From: Lophium mytilinum
Taxonomy: Eukaryota > Ascomycota > Dothideomycetes > Mytilinidiales > Mytilinidiaceae
Length of the DNA stretch: 64,000 nt
Reading direction: 5' to 3'
NCBI GenBank assembly: GCA_010093605.1
Contig: MU004190.1
Location: 1,633,599-1,697,598, forward strand
Under the pieces are notes generated by a model. The model was not told where the DNA came from. It saw nothing but the letters and a program-made list of their open reading frames with translations, and ran no database searches. The first letter of the stretch is position 1, and each line of letters begins with the position of its first letter. Position numbers and translations under genes: made by a program. Positions 43,868 to 55,900 of the stretch are shown piece by piece.

Positions 43868-44920
43868 CTTCTAAGAGTCTTCTGGCTATATAGCCTTAGG
43901 AGACTGAGATGTTTAAAGATCTCTATGTGTTGCGAAGTAGATGCACGGGATTAACCTTATTCTTGAACCTTCGAAAGTCTTCTAACCCTACGATATCGAA
44001 GGAACATGCAATGTGAGGATCTATAGGCTGTATAGGCTGGAATCTGCCGTGTAATATCAGCCTCGTTCTCAATTCTTTAAGAGCCTCATAGCCGTACCAT
44101 CTCGAGAGATGGAGTCATGTAAAGATCTGTGTCGTATGAAATTAGCCGTATGGATTTGGCCTGATTCATGGACCTTTAAGAGTCTCCCAGCTATATAATC
44201 ACGAGGTAGGAAGCAATGTGACACTCTAGGTGTTTCATATCTGCCGCAAGTAATTGGTGACGGACCGACGCTTTGAAAAGCCTCCCGGGCATATTAGCTT
44301 CAAGAAGCGGCAATGTATTCGTGTACGCCGTTTGAATCTGCCCCATGTAACTTGTAGTATACCCACACCTCTAAGGTCCTCCTAGGCGTGTTAAATTTAA
44401 GGAGCGGGTAATCTAACTCTTTTAACGTCTTGTATCTGCTGTAAGGAATTTTAATTCATCTACACCTCTAAAAGCCTCCTGAACGTGTTAACGTTAAGAA
44501 GCGAGTGATGTAATACTCTACGCCTCTTGGATCTGCAGCACGGAATTTGCAATATATTTGCGTTTTGATAGTCTCCCGGGCGTATTAGCTTCATAAGGCG
44601 TTAACGTAATTATATACGCGTTACAAGTTTATTGTGCGTATTTATTAGCGCATTAGAACCACTAAGAGCCTCCTGAATTTATCAGAATCGATTAGCGAGC
44701 AATGTCATCCTTTACACGTTTCAAATTTGCCGCACCGCATTAGTGAGATAAATACGTTTTTAAGGAATCCCCAGGAGTATTCACTTGAAGGAGAACCAAT
44801 GTTAAGCTCTACGAGCTTTGGGCTAAGACCTAGGAGTTGCTGCTACGCCCGTACTTTGAAAGGCCCTGGGACGTATGATTTTCAAGGAGTAAACAGAGTT
44901 GACATGCGTGCCATTAGAAC
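43868..44920. repeat. tandem satellite, about 97-bp unit, about 11 diverged copies
   Basis: A pattern like CTNTAAGAGCCTCCNGGNGTATTAGCTT followed by AAGAAGCGNNNAATGTAA and ATCTGCCGCAAGNAATT recurs with unit starts near 43870, 43967, 44078, 44180, 44273, 44370, 44467, 44563, 44661, 44757 and 44854. From 44180 on the step is 93-98 bp. The copies are strongly diverged, so the array is old. Confidence 0.75.
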
Positions 44921-46534
44921 TAGCCCCGCCCTCCAACACTAGCTCTATGTTGGAGAATTTGTGACTATACGGGCGTAGAATTTCAGAGAATCGGGTCTTG
45001 GAATTACACATGCGTTGTGACTTAACCCCTCCGAGCTGATTGTATGTGGAAGAGTCCTGCGAACAACCTTTCGAACCCGGAGTAAAGAGGTAGCATATAA
45101 GATAAGTACGCAAGGAAGTTTCACTGCTCTGGTGGGCCACGTACTTGCTCGTTGATACCAAAAAGAGTCCTATAGCTTGCACTGCGCAGACTTTACCCTT
45201 ATATTTGGACTCTCAAATGTCTATCGGGACACACCCCGAGCAGATCCAAGGACTGTCTTCTAGAACAGTCCGAGCGCACAATTGGTCCGGGCGGGACAAA
45301 GAAATCCTGGGGAATCTGGGGTAACACAACAGTGTGGAGGCGGGGTTGGGCGTGAAGTTTTGTTCTCGGCTCCGCATTTTCACCCTCGGTTGATTTCAAG
45401 TTGATCATCCTTAGAAAACACCCAATCCCCAGTTACTCTAACATCAGTCATCTCAATCATATGCATCCGTTACCTCTGCTTTTAACGCTGGTCTTGAAAA
45501 GAAGACCGTTTTCGGTCGTCCGAAACCAAAAGATTTGCCTCTCTTCATCGTAAGCAAGCATTTTGAATTCAACTAGAAAATTTATGCTAGCATGAGTGAG
45601 TCAAAGTAGTGTATCGTACTCCGTGTGATGACTATACACGAACACGGGACATCAAGATATCTCTACGTTCGGTCTCCATACATGATACGATCAGCAACTA
45701 AGCACTGTTCTTGACTATTTTCGGCTAATGCGGTATCGGGTTCTTCCCCGATCTGGCAGGCTTACTCAGCACCTTGAGTACACCATTTCTCCTAGGAGGT
45801 ACCACACAAAGCTGGCTTTCTCACTATCGTTACTTCAACAGTCTTTTGGTCCTAAATCAATCTACGTTCACTTTCCTTCTACTGTCGCGGAACAGTAGAA
45901 TACTTTCGATCTGACTATATATAAGTGGAGAGAGAGAGATATATGCCGGGCTAGAATATGTATATATCCCGCGCCGGAGCTCTCCAGCATGAATTAATCA
46001 GGCTTTGAACCTGATGTCGTACTGGATACACTCGGGGTTTGGAAGCCTGCTGCCACCCGGTCGGATCCTAAAGGAATCTCGTCTCGGAAAAAGTCCTAAA
46101 GGGGAACGATGACATGTTGCTGCGCAATGTTCTAGGACCAGGGTCTAGCCATTCCCCACTGAGACCCTTACCATCACACGATTGGTACTTTGTTGCCGGC
46201 TTTATAAAACGGAAGTATGGGATAGGTGACGTAACCTAGATACCCGCAGCTTCAATCCGGTTGCACGCAAATCGGGCGGATTTCGGTGTGTCTAAAGAGG
46301 AGAAAACTGCGTGTACAGGTCTGCTGTTCTCAATCGCCAGGATTACGGAACTATTGCCACTGGAAATATCGGTACTTCTCAGCGCTGGCCAGATTGCTTA
46401 AATTCGAGCCTGGTCGTTGTTTGATGCTTGATCTCCTGCACTCTGGTTCGGACAGAGATATATCATATTCGACTATCACTGAGGCTTCTCTTGTCACCCA
46501 ATCTGTTAAAAATCTTCCTAAACATTACGCTGAG
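44921..46534. other. 1.6 kb intergenic region
   Basis: No gene is seen. A GAGAGAGAGATATAT stretch lies near 45930, and a TATAAAAC element near 46203 could serve the downstream gene. An open frame extends upstream of the chosen start of that gene to 46286 but looks like untranslated leader (no signal peptide, poor composition). Confidence 0.45.
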
Positions 46535-47539
46535 ATGGCCATGGCACACATCAGTGCGGCATTTCTCGCCCTTTGCGCTCTCGCACCCTCCATGGTGCTG
46601 GCCCAGAATGCTCAAGTCAAGGTCGTGCTATCGGATACGTTCCGGACGCCTGCTCCCCCGAACGACGCCTTTGCGATGAACACCGACCATGTCATCGTCT
46701 CAACTGCCGTCATGGCCAGCATTGCTCTCTTCTTCATGGTCGTCGCCTACTTCGACGGCAAGAAGTTCAACGACACGATCCCGTTGGCCATCATCGTTGG
46801 ATCCGCATTCTGCGTCGTCCCAGAGGCGGTCGACAATTACCTCGGCGGCTGCTACTGGTCACAGTCCCACGACCCCAACATGCTCCTCTTCTTCCTCATG
46901 GGGCGCGAGTACGACGCGTACGTTGGCGTCATGTGGTGGGCTTTTGGCGCGATTCTTGGATACGTTCTGTACGCCATGCTCCTCCGTGAAGTCTCAAACA
47001 AGACGCTTTGGATCGGGCTGGCCCTCTCCGGCCTTGGCGACATCATCGTCGAGGAGGTTTTGCTCAACTACGGCGGCGTCTACATGTACTTTGGCCATCA
47101 GCCGCTGGTCCTGATCACAATGTTCCCCTTCTGGTGGCTCTTCTCCAACGTGTCCTCGCTCTTCCTCAGCATCTCCATTGCCTATCGCTACCGAGCGTGG
47201 CTCAACGGTTGGAGGAGCATCGCCATGTTCGCCCTCATGCCCTTCTGCTACATCGGCGGCTTCACGCTGTCGGCGATGCCGACCATCTTCGTCATCCAGG
47301 GTAATTTCTCGCCGCTTGTTACTCAGCTGGGCGGCCTCGCTACCGTGGCTGTGTCTTTGATCCAGACTTTTGCCATGTTCAACATCATCTTGGACCGCAA
47401 CCCTTTCGCTCTCTCGGAGTCTCCAAAGTCGGTTAAGCTGGCACTGAATGGTAACACCAATGGCTACGCTAACGGCCACACGAATGGCAAGGCGAACGGC
47501 TATACCAACGGTAACGCCAAGAAGGGGTCCAAGTTCTGA
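46535..47539 (+). CDS. multi-span membrane protein, about 7 TM, unknown function
   Basis: An intact 334-aa single-exon gene. The ATG at 46535 was chosen over an in-frame ATG at 46286 because residues 1-23 (MAMAHISAAFLALCALAPSM...) form a cleavable signal peptide. About seven hydrophobic spans follow, near 53-72, 81-96, 128-150, 158-175, 190-217, 227-252 and 261-285. Short loops hold conserved-looking acidic and aromatic motifs (VVAYFDGKKFNDT, VVPEAVDNYLGGCYW, LGDIIVEEVLLNYGG, FGHQPLVLITMFPFWW). The last 35 residues are a hydrophilic Asn-Gly repeat tail (NGNTNGYANGHTNGKANGY) ending KKGSKF. The buried Glu/Asp residues within spans suggest an enzyme or transporter. I do not recognise the family. 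Its layout loosely recalls small membrane terpene cyclases, but diagnostic residues are not evident. Confidence 0.85.
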   Translation: MAMAHISAAFLALCALAPSMVLAQNAQVKVVLSDTFRTPAPPNDAFAMNTDHVIVSTAVMASIALFFMVVAYFDGKKFNDTIPLAIIVGSAFCVVPEAVDNYLGGCYWSQSHDPNMLLFFLMGREYDAYVGVMWWAFGAILGYVLYAMLLREVSNKTLWIGLALSGLGDIIVEEVLLNYGGVYMYFGHQPLVLITMFPFWWLFSNVSSLFLSISIAYRYRAWLNGWRSIAMFALMPFCYIGGFTLSAMPTIFVIQGNFSPLVTQLGGLATVAVSLIQTFAMFNIILDRNPFALSESPKSVKLALNGNTNGYANGHTNGKANGYTNGNAKKGSKF

Positions 47540-48012
47540 GCGGATGCGCATAATCTAGACGTTAGCTAGCTTAGTACTTTTGCAAAGCACGTAACGCCGA
47601 GATCAAAGGGGTACCAAACTTCCTAAACGTGAATATGGCGAGCAATGAATACAATTCCTTCCGTCTTTCGTTTTGACAAGCTTGGTTTATTTAAGTCGCG
47701 CAAGAGTAATGAAATAATTGTGCAAGAAATGATGATTTGTTAAGTTCTAGTTGAGTAGTGTTGATCATACCACATTGACTCCTCCAAATTGGTCCGGTGT
47801 CCATTTGTCTCGTGGTCATGCATTTTGAATATACGAGAAGTGTGCATAATTCTGATTCTTGTACGCTTCTTAAAACGTCATAAGTTCTGTCGTGAGAGTG
47901 TATGCACACAGATGCGCTGGAGAAAGAAACGGAGTAGATGGATTCGGGTGAACATCACGTGTTCCGAGATATCCAACCACTATCAAGTTGTGTCGATATA
48001 GCTCTGTCAGTC
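47540..48012. other. convergent 3' flanks
   Basis: Space between two convergent genes. No gene or repeat is seen. Confidence 0.5.
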
Positions 48013-49243
48013 TTAGTGCGTTGAACTTCTAACAGGAATCTTACACAACACACTTAGCTCTGCATAGCGTACGATGAACACTACTGAATGACTAGGTATG
48101 TGACGCAGTTTCACCAATGCTTCGCGACCTTCAATCCGAGCAGAGGCCCGTTTCCAATAGTAGCTTAACGAGAACCGTTCTCTCCAATCTCTTGCGCGTA
48201 GCAGTGAAGTTCTGCCCCAGTTGTCTTTGGCGTTGATATCTATATCTGTTTTACCATAATTTAGCAGAAGTTTGACAGTAGCTAAGCGTCCTCTTTCGGC
48301 GGCCCGAAATAGCGGCGTCTGATTTTGATGGTCCCGGCAGTCAAGATGAACTTTCCCTGTGTCCAACAAGACTTGGATGACAGGTGTGTGCCCTCTCTCG
48401 GCTGCGTATGACAGTGGTGTCCGGCCGAAACCGTTATCGGAATTGATGTCAACCTTTCCCGTTCCTATCAGTAGTCTAACCACAGATACTTGGCCAGATT
48501 CCGAGGCTAAGAAATGCGGTGTTTGGCCAACACTGTTCTTGGAGTCGAGTCTAACGCCGCCTCTCTCGAGTAATAGTCTCATCACTGAGTCAGACCCATG
48601 GACAGCTGGCCATTCAAGTACTGCTTGTCCGCTCCCCGTATCATTATCCCATCGAATCAAATCAAGCGCCCCGGCTGATATTAGTCGAACTGCCACGGGA
48701 ACCCCTTCTTTTAACGTCGTGTACATCATCGGTGTCCGTCCAGTATTATCCTTTGCGTGAACGTCCGCTTTGCCCATTTGCAATAGTAGATCAACCACAG
48801 CAGCGTGCCCATATTGGATTGCCCAATGCAGCGGCGTCTTGCCACGCTCGTCCGCTGCATTGACATCGAACTTGCCTGTTGCGAGTAAGAGCTCAACAAT
48901 GGCTTCGTTCCCGCCGCGAGCAGCGAAAGGTCACTATCCCGGGTGTTGTTCATTTCTAGAATCAACATTGACCTTGCCATTTGCCAAAAGTAGCTTAAGG
49001 ACTTCTGTACTCCCCTTTTCAATAGCGCAAGACAGCGGTGTCTGGTTGGTTATGTCCTTTGCGTGAACATCAGCCTTGCCGGTTGCCAGAAGTAGCTCAA
49101 CGACGAGTATGTGCCCTCCCCTGACAGCAGCTAGCAGCGGCGTCTGGCGCGAATGATCCTTTGAGTCGACAGCAATCTTTCTAGTGGCAAGCAACAGCTG
49201 AACTACGCCGTCGTGCCCTTTTTCAGCTGCCCGCAATAGAGGC
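48013..49243 (-). pseudogene. ankyrin-repeat protein gene, 5'-truncated with two in-frame stops
   Basis: The minus-strand frame encodes about ten 33-residue ankyrin repeats, for example RQTPLLAAVRGGHILVVELL, NQTPLSCAIEKGSTEVLKLL, GKTPLHWAIQYGHAAVVDLL, GRTPLSYAAERGHTPVIQVL and NQTPLFRAAERGRLATVKLL, followed by a non-repeat tail ending at 48013. Two adjacent stops, TAG and TGA, interrupt one repeat at about 48934-48939 without a change of frame. Both are what C-to-T change would make from CAG and CGA, fitting RIP leakage from the adjacent AT-rich block. The 5' part, where a NACHT or other N-terminal domain would be expected, is missing: homology stops at the block edge near 49243. A start inside the remaining frame (48798) could still give a shorter protein. 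Confidence 0.8.
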
Positions 49244-49255
49244 GATCAGGGCTAC

Positions 49256-49299
49256 CCTTTAATCACTGAATTGCCCCGTTAATTAATAGTGATTAAAGG
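49256..49299. repeat. 12-bp perfect inverted repeat at the block edge
   Basis: CCTTTAATCACT (49256-49267) and AGTGATTAAAGG (49288-49299) are perfect reverse complements separated by 20 nt, just inside the AT-rich border. It may be an element terminus or a chance hairpin. Confidence 0.5.
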
Positions 49300-52031
49300 C
49301 TTAGCAGGTATTAATAATTAATTAAGTCTTTAAAAAAGTTTTAATTACTTAATATAAAGAGGCCTAATTAATTACTAATTAATATCTATTAAAGTTAGAT
49401 TTAGTATTTAGATTTAGTATTATAGTCTAGCTTAAAAGTCTATAATTCTAGGCCTTTTATTAGTCTATCTATATTATAAGCTAACTAACTAGCCTATAAC
49501 TATATACTTACTATACTTTATATACTTACTATAATCTATATACTTACTATAATCTATATACTCTCTATTTTCTATAGCCTTTCTATTTTACTTAGCTATA
49601 TAATTAGTAAAATATAGAGTTTTTATAATAGCTTTTAATATAATAGTACTACTACTACTATTCTTATTACTATTACTATTACCTCTATATTTATTACTAC
49701 TATTTTTATTATTATTATATCTTCTACTATATATAGTTATTATACTTAATATTTTTAGTACTATAATATATACCGCGCTAATTCTCTAGCTTTTTCTCTA
49801 GCTACTACTACTACTAATAAATATAATATTCTACTCTATTCTAACTACCCTTCTATAGAGGTACTAAGAAAATATAATATAATTAAGCTTATAGTATCTT
49901 AGAAATATAACCTAAGAAGAGCCTCTAGGCTCTACTTAAGGCCCTTTAGATAATTATATATAGTCTTAAAGCCCTATAAGTAGTACTAGTAGTATTATAG
50001 TAGATTAATATATTATAACCTCTAATATACTACTTCTCTAGAACTAATAATAATACTAATACTACTAATAATAACTCTAATACTATCTAAAGCCCTCTTA
50101 GAATGCCTACTAAGGTATTTAAAATACTTTTTATAAAGCTTAGTATATATAGGCCTACCTATAGAGTAAGCTATCTACTCTAATAAAAATAGACTAATTC
50201 TACTAGTTTATCTAGGGGTTTATTAGACGCGTTATTAATAACCTATTAAGTATATTAGCTAAGCTATACTAGAAACTATAGATATAATTAATAAGAAAGA
50301 TAAAAAATATAAAGAAAGAGATAATAAAAGAGGTATATATATTATTATTATAAAAAAAAATATACGCTATAGTAGTAGTAGCTATTAGAATAGAACTAGA
50401 GGCTATAGGCTATAGTAAGACTAAGTAGGCCTATAGTAAAACTATAGAAAATAGGTTATATATAATATAGCCTTTAGAGGTTTATAAGATTACTATCTAT
50501 ATTAAAAATAATAATAAGTAAGCTACTACTAGAAAAGATACTAATATAACTATTATATAAAAGCTCTAGGCTATAGAACCTTTAAATATATCTAGAATAT
50601 ATAGTATTAGAAAGCTCTAGAGTAGAGATATAAAGGCGTATATAGCTAATAAAACTATAAAAGTATTTTTACTAAAGAAGAAGAAATAGATAATAGTACT
50701 AGGTAAGTTAGTATATATATAATAGCCTATAGTACTTATAGAAGTATATAGAGTATCTAAAAATATAAATATAAGTAGCTTAGAATTTAGAAATACTATT
50801 ATTAAGGATAGTGCGCTAACTAACCCTAGCCTTATAATTAAAAAAATTATATAGAAGAATAATAAGAGTCTTAAAGTAGCTAGAAATAATCTAAACTACT
50901 ATACTAGCTTTATTATTATTAGTATCTATATAGAGCTAATAGTAAATATAGCTATTAAATAAGAACTTACTATAGATAGACGCCTACTTATAGCCTTCTA
51001 GTATAAGGTAGAATTTATAGCTATATAGTACTTTAAGTACTAAGAATATAGATATATAGCTAGGTACTATAAGAAGAATATATAGTGCGCGCTATATATA
51101 GAAGAATATAATACCTAATAGTATAAAGTAATAAAACTAAAAAAGTATATAAACTATAAGAGAAACTACCTAGTATATAGTATAGAATATAGTATATAAA
51201 AAGGGGCCTAGCTATATACCTTAATAAAGAGATAGACTATACTAACTTACTATAATACTAGAGAAATAAGCTAGAATAAATACTAGGCTTAACTAGAAGA
51301 ATATATAACCTAGCTATTATAAAGTAAAAAGAAAAAGATAAAAGATAATATACTATATAGTAGTAGTATAGAACCTAGCTCTATACTAGAAGTACTTAAA
51401 AAAGTAGTAGAAAGACCTTTATTAAATACCTAGATTAATATAGACCTAAAATAGCCCTCTATTAATAGTATACTATATACTATCTATAGTTTTTTATAGC
51501 CTTTTTATTTAATATAGCCTTTTATATAGACCTTAATTTAGTTCTTCTATTTTATAGATTAGTCTATCTATTCTATAGCTTAGCTTTTACCGCCCTTACT
51601 ATTTATATAGGCTACTTAAACTATAGTATATAGAGATATTAATAGACTATTATAGTTTATATAGTAGGGCCTTATATAGGTACCCTTCTTCTAGAAGAAT
51701 AATATTAACTACTAGCTATATAAGAAAGTAAAATAGGCTAGTATAGATATAAATATAGATTTTATAGACCTTAATTAATAATAGAATAACCTAATAAACT
51801 TACTATTATATAGTATAATATTAATAAAAGCTATAATACTTAGAAGAAGTTTCTTAAAAAGGTAGAGATTATCTAGCTCTAGCTACTAGTACTAGCTATA
51901 TAAAAACTATAGAAAAATATCTAAAAGTATACTATACTATATATAAAATTATATTATCTACTATATAGAGAAAGCCTAAATACTAAAATATATATATATA
52001 TATTAATAAGTGCCTAGACTTAGGCTAGTAG
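49300..52031 (+). mobile_element. Tad1-like LINE fossil, 5' segment (ORF1 and start of ORF2)
   Basis: ORF1 remnants run about 50.0-51.45 kb. Near 51029-51190 the frame shows a Cys-rich zinc-knuckle layout with Cys read as Tyr, as RIP would do: YFKYxEYxYIARYYKKNI, then CALYIEEYNT and YINYKRNYLVYSIEY. This matches the CCHC knuckles of Tad1-type LINE ORF1. The start of ORF2 (endonuclease) begins about 51.6 kb and is cut at 52031 by an inserted element. The same LINE resumes at 60861. The 5' end is not defined. It has many stops and is not functional. Confidence 0.7.
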
Positions 52032-52211
52032 TATTAGGGCTTAAAGATATATAGAGAAATAGGCTTATATTTAAGAGTAATAAGAATATAAAGTTAAGAA
52101 AAAAAGAATAGAGATATAGAGGTATAGAGGTATAGATATAGATAGCTTAGCCTAGGCCTATATATCTCTATAGTATAGCTTATATAATAGTATACTTAAA
52201 TATATAGCTAT
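52032..52211. repeat. left LTR of the small LTR element
   Basis: A 180-bp direct repeat partner of 60679-60860. The two copies are closely similar along their full length. Confidence 0.75.
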
Positions 52212-52758
52212 AATATATCTTTCCTCTCTAAAGAAGCCCCCCTCTCTTTTCTTCTAGCTAGGTATCTAGCTATAATAAACTATAATAATATATAAACTAG
52301 AGAGTCCTCCCTTTTATCTATATAGGCCTAGTAGCTATAGTATTATTATACTAGATAAAATAGGCGAGTTAAATATATTTAAATTAATATTAAGTAGTAA
52401 GGCTTATAGCTTATAGCTTATAGCTAGGGCTAAATTAATAATTAGCGTTACCTCTAATATATAGCTAAACTATATACTAATTTTCTTTCTAGGCCTAGCA
52501 TAATAAACCGGCTATAATAGAGCTAGATAGAGCTATATAGTATACTATATTTTCTTCTATTATTATAATTATAGTAAGAATTATAGCTAATATAGTATTA
52601 TATGCGCAGGCGTAGGCGTAGTTATAGGTATAGTATAGGCGTAGGTATAGATATAGATATAGATAGATATATAGAAATTAAATAAGAATTATTAAAAGGC
52701 TTAAGCTATAGATAGATATAGCCTATAGCACGGCTATAGCTTTAAAAATAGTAGCTAG

Positions 52759-52994
52759 TATTACGTTATTTCTTAGTATTCTCTTAGTAGTTATTAAGGT
52801 TAGGGGTTATTATATACACGGACGTTATGTAATCTCTAGGCTAAGGGTTCTTCCGGCGCCCGGGGTTCTACCGGCGCCTAGGGTTCTACCGGCGTATACT
52901 TAACTATATAGTAGGCTTATAGCTAGAGCCTCTTTTCTCTCTATATAACCTTATTAATAGAAATATAACTCTTTTCTTAGCTATAAATCTAATA
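52759..52994 (+). repeat. left LTR of the Gypsy fossil
   Basis: 236 bp, starting TATTA and ending TAATA (short terminal inverted repeat). It includes a distinctive GC-rich triplet of TTCTACCGGCG-type motifs. Confidence 0.85.
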
Positions 52995-55900
52995 CTAGGT
53001 TGCGTTATTCTTTAAAACCTAAAAATATAGAAACCTTAATTTCTTTTTATATAGCTATACGCTATATACACGCGTACCTATATAGGTGCTACTAGCTTTA
53101 AGATTTAGCTATATAATTATTTAATTACTAACCGCGAAACTAACACGATTTTTTTTCTTACTTACTTACTTACTTACTTTAATACTCTCTTCTTATTTCC
53201 TACACCTATATAAAGCCTAGGCCTTATTATAAATAGCTAGGTATAACTAATTAAGATAATACGCCCGGCGGGTAACTCTAATACTCTAATATTCTAATAG
53301 GTAAGAAGGGGGTTAGTTACTAGGCCTTTATTAATATATAGAATAATATATAGAATAATATATAGAAATATGCGCAGGGTAATATCTTTAAGAAAAATAA
53401 AGAGGCGGGCGCACTACTAGTAAATCTTATGCGCTCCGCCTTATATATAAAGAATTAGTAGAACCATCTTACTAAGTAATATAAGCGCGTTAGCGAGCTC
53501 CTTAACACGGCCGTTGCTAAAGCTCTTAATACCTAGAACTTCTATACTATTAGGCTGGATTTCTAGAATATAGAAAGCCCTATTACTTTTAACCTCCTTC
53601 TAGATTTATATAATATTAAGAACCTAACTATAAAACTAGAAGGTACTATATTTAAAAGCTTATTTAAATTCTATTAATAGGTAAATTCTAAACTAGTTAA
53701 AGCCTTTAAACTACTACGCGCTCTAGTTAAGAGCACTAATATCTATATTAATAACTACAGCGCCGGCCTAGAGAAATAGAAAGAGATATCTACTAAACTC
53801 TATAATAAGTTTAATAATATAAATAAGATTATCCGGGACTTAAAGATCTAGCTTAATAACTCTAAGCTTAATCTCTAGGCTACCTAGGCTTATATATATA
53901 ACCTCTAGTAATAATAGTTAAAGCCTGCTAAAATAACGTCTAAAGGGCCCGTTTATTTTAATAATAATAAGCGGCGCGATAATAATATTAACTATTAGCG
54001 GATAAACGGCGGGACTAGAGAATAACTATAAGGTAGAACTAATAACTATAGTTATAATAGCTATAATAACTACGTAGAGCCTAAATATACTTCTTCTACT
54101 CTAAATGTAAATATTTATAGCGGCGGTAGTAACTAAGCCTACTACTCCGCTTCTCTATATAATAAGCGTTTAGATAACTAATATTATAATAATAGCTACT
54201 ATAATAGCTATACTCTACTATATACTTAGCTACTATTATTAATATTCTACTAGCGTAATTACTGCTAGCCGGACCCAGCTATATTTAATGGAGAGGACCT
54301 AGACGCATATCTAATCTAGCGCAGTAAGGTTCTTACTAAGATTTGCTATACCTTTTCTAATAAGACAGATAACTATAAGCTTAATTATATTAAGAGCGTT
54401 CTTTTAGGCGGACCCTTTAAGTATATTTAGGTACACCGCCGCAATTAGATTATCTATAATAATATTAACGCCCTCTATTCTTTAGATAATAGATATAGTA
54501 AATATAATATTAAGGCTAAGGCGCTAATATAGCTAGAAATACTCTATATAGGTAATAATCTATTTACTATATTCTATAACTATTTCTTAGATATTACTAG
54601 TAACCTTAACCGGGGGCCCGCCGAGCTTATCTATTAATTTAAGACACGCCTTACACTATATCTATAATCTAAGCTTATTAATAGAGTAATATATAATTAC
54701 TTTAATAACTTTATATAATATATCTACACTATAGATATATAGAATATAGCTTTCTAATAAGCTAAGAAATATAATACTCTTATCTTTTAGCCCTATTAGG
54801 CTACAGCGTTAACTATAACTACTTAATTAACTTATAGCTGTAGCCGCGGCTATAGCGGCTACTTATCTACGCCTACTATACTAGCTATAGGCGCTAATAT
54901 AGTAACTATAACTATAATAACTTCTTTAAGTACTCTACACGCCCCTACTATTATAGCTGCGGCTAGTATAGAATAACGCCTGCGCGCTATAAATCTAGTA
55001 GATAAACTAGCGTATATCTAGAGTATTAGTAAGCTTACTAAAGCTAATAAAGAGAGAATGCGCGCAGCGGGTGCATATAACTATTACCGCTATATTAGTT
55101 ATTATACTATTAATAATAACTACCCTCTTTAAAACTTCTCTATCTAGATAACTAGCGGCCTTTCTCTCCGCGCTACTAATACTATATTTTCCAGCTAGGA
55201 AAATAAGTAGTTCTTAAGTATAGTTGCGCCTAAGGACCTATTATAATTAATTATAAACTAAAATATACTCTATTATTAACCCCGTTATCTACCCCCTATT
55301 TTATACTAACTTTCTCTAAGTATAGTAACTCTATTTCTACTAATAACCTTCTAGAACTATAAAGAAAGGCCCGGAAACTATATAAAAGCTATTATAGGGG
55401 CACTAAATATAGAATACCTAAAAAGCACTAGATAAGAAAGGTAGTAGAACCCCTACCTTAGTTTAACACCCTCTTCTAGCTATAGGAGGTGCTAGAGTAT
55501 ATTAAGAATAATAAGAACTAGCTAGAACTTTATATTTCTATAATAGCTATTATATATACTTAGTATAATATTATAAAGCTCTAGCTAAAGAAAGGTAGTT
55601 AGTACTTACTTTCTTATTCTATAGCCTTAGATAGTAATTAAATTATTTATACTTACTCTCTCTCTAATAATAGTATAATATCTTCTTTTATTAATTAATT
55701 ATTTACACGCAAATATAAAATTTATTAAATTCCTCTTAATTTACCTTAATATCTTACCTATATTAATAACTTTAACTCCTCTTAGTCTATTATACACGCC
55801 GTAATTATTAATATTACTATAGGCTTATATATAGAGTAGCTAGTCTACTATATTACTAACCTAGAATATATTCCTCTAGTCCTTAGTATAGATTAGTATA

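Noticed and set aside
43868-44920. CRISPR-like array
   Set aside because: Units are contiguous and diverged, with no constant repeat alternating with unique spacers, and the genome is eukaryotic.
46286-46534. N-terminal extension of the seven-span protein
   Set aside because: The extension would bury the signal peptide and has no protein-like pattern; treated as leader.
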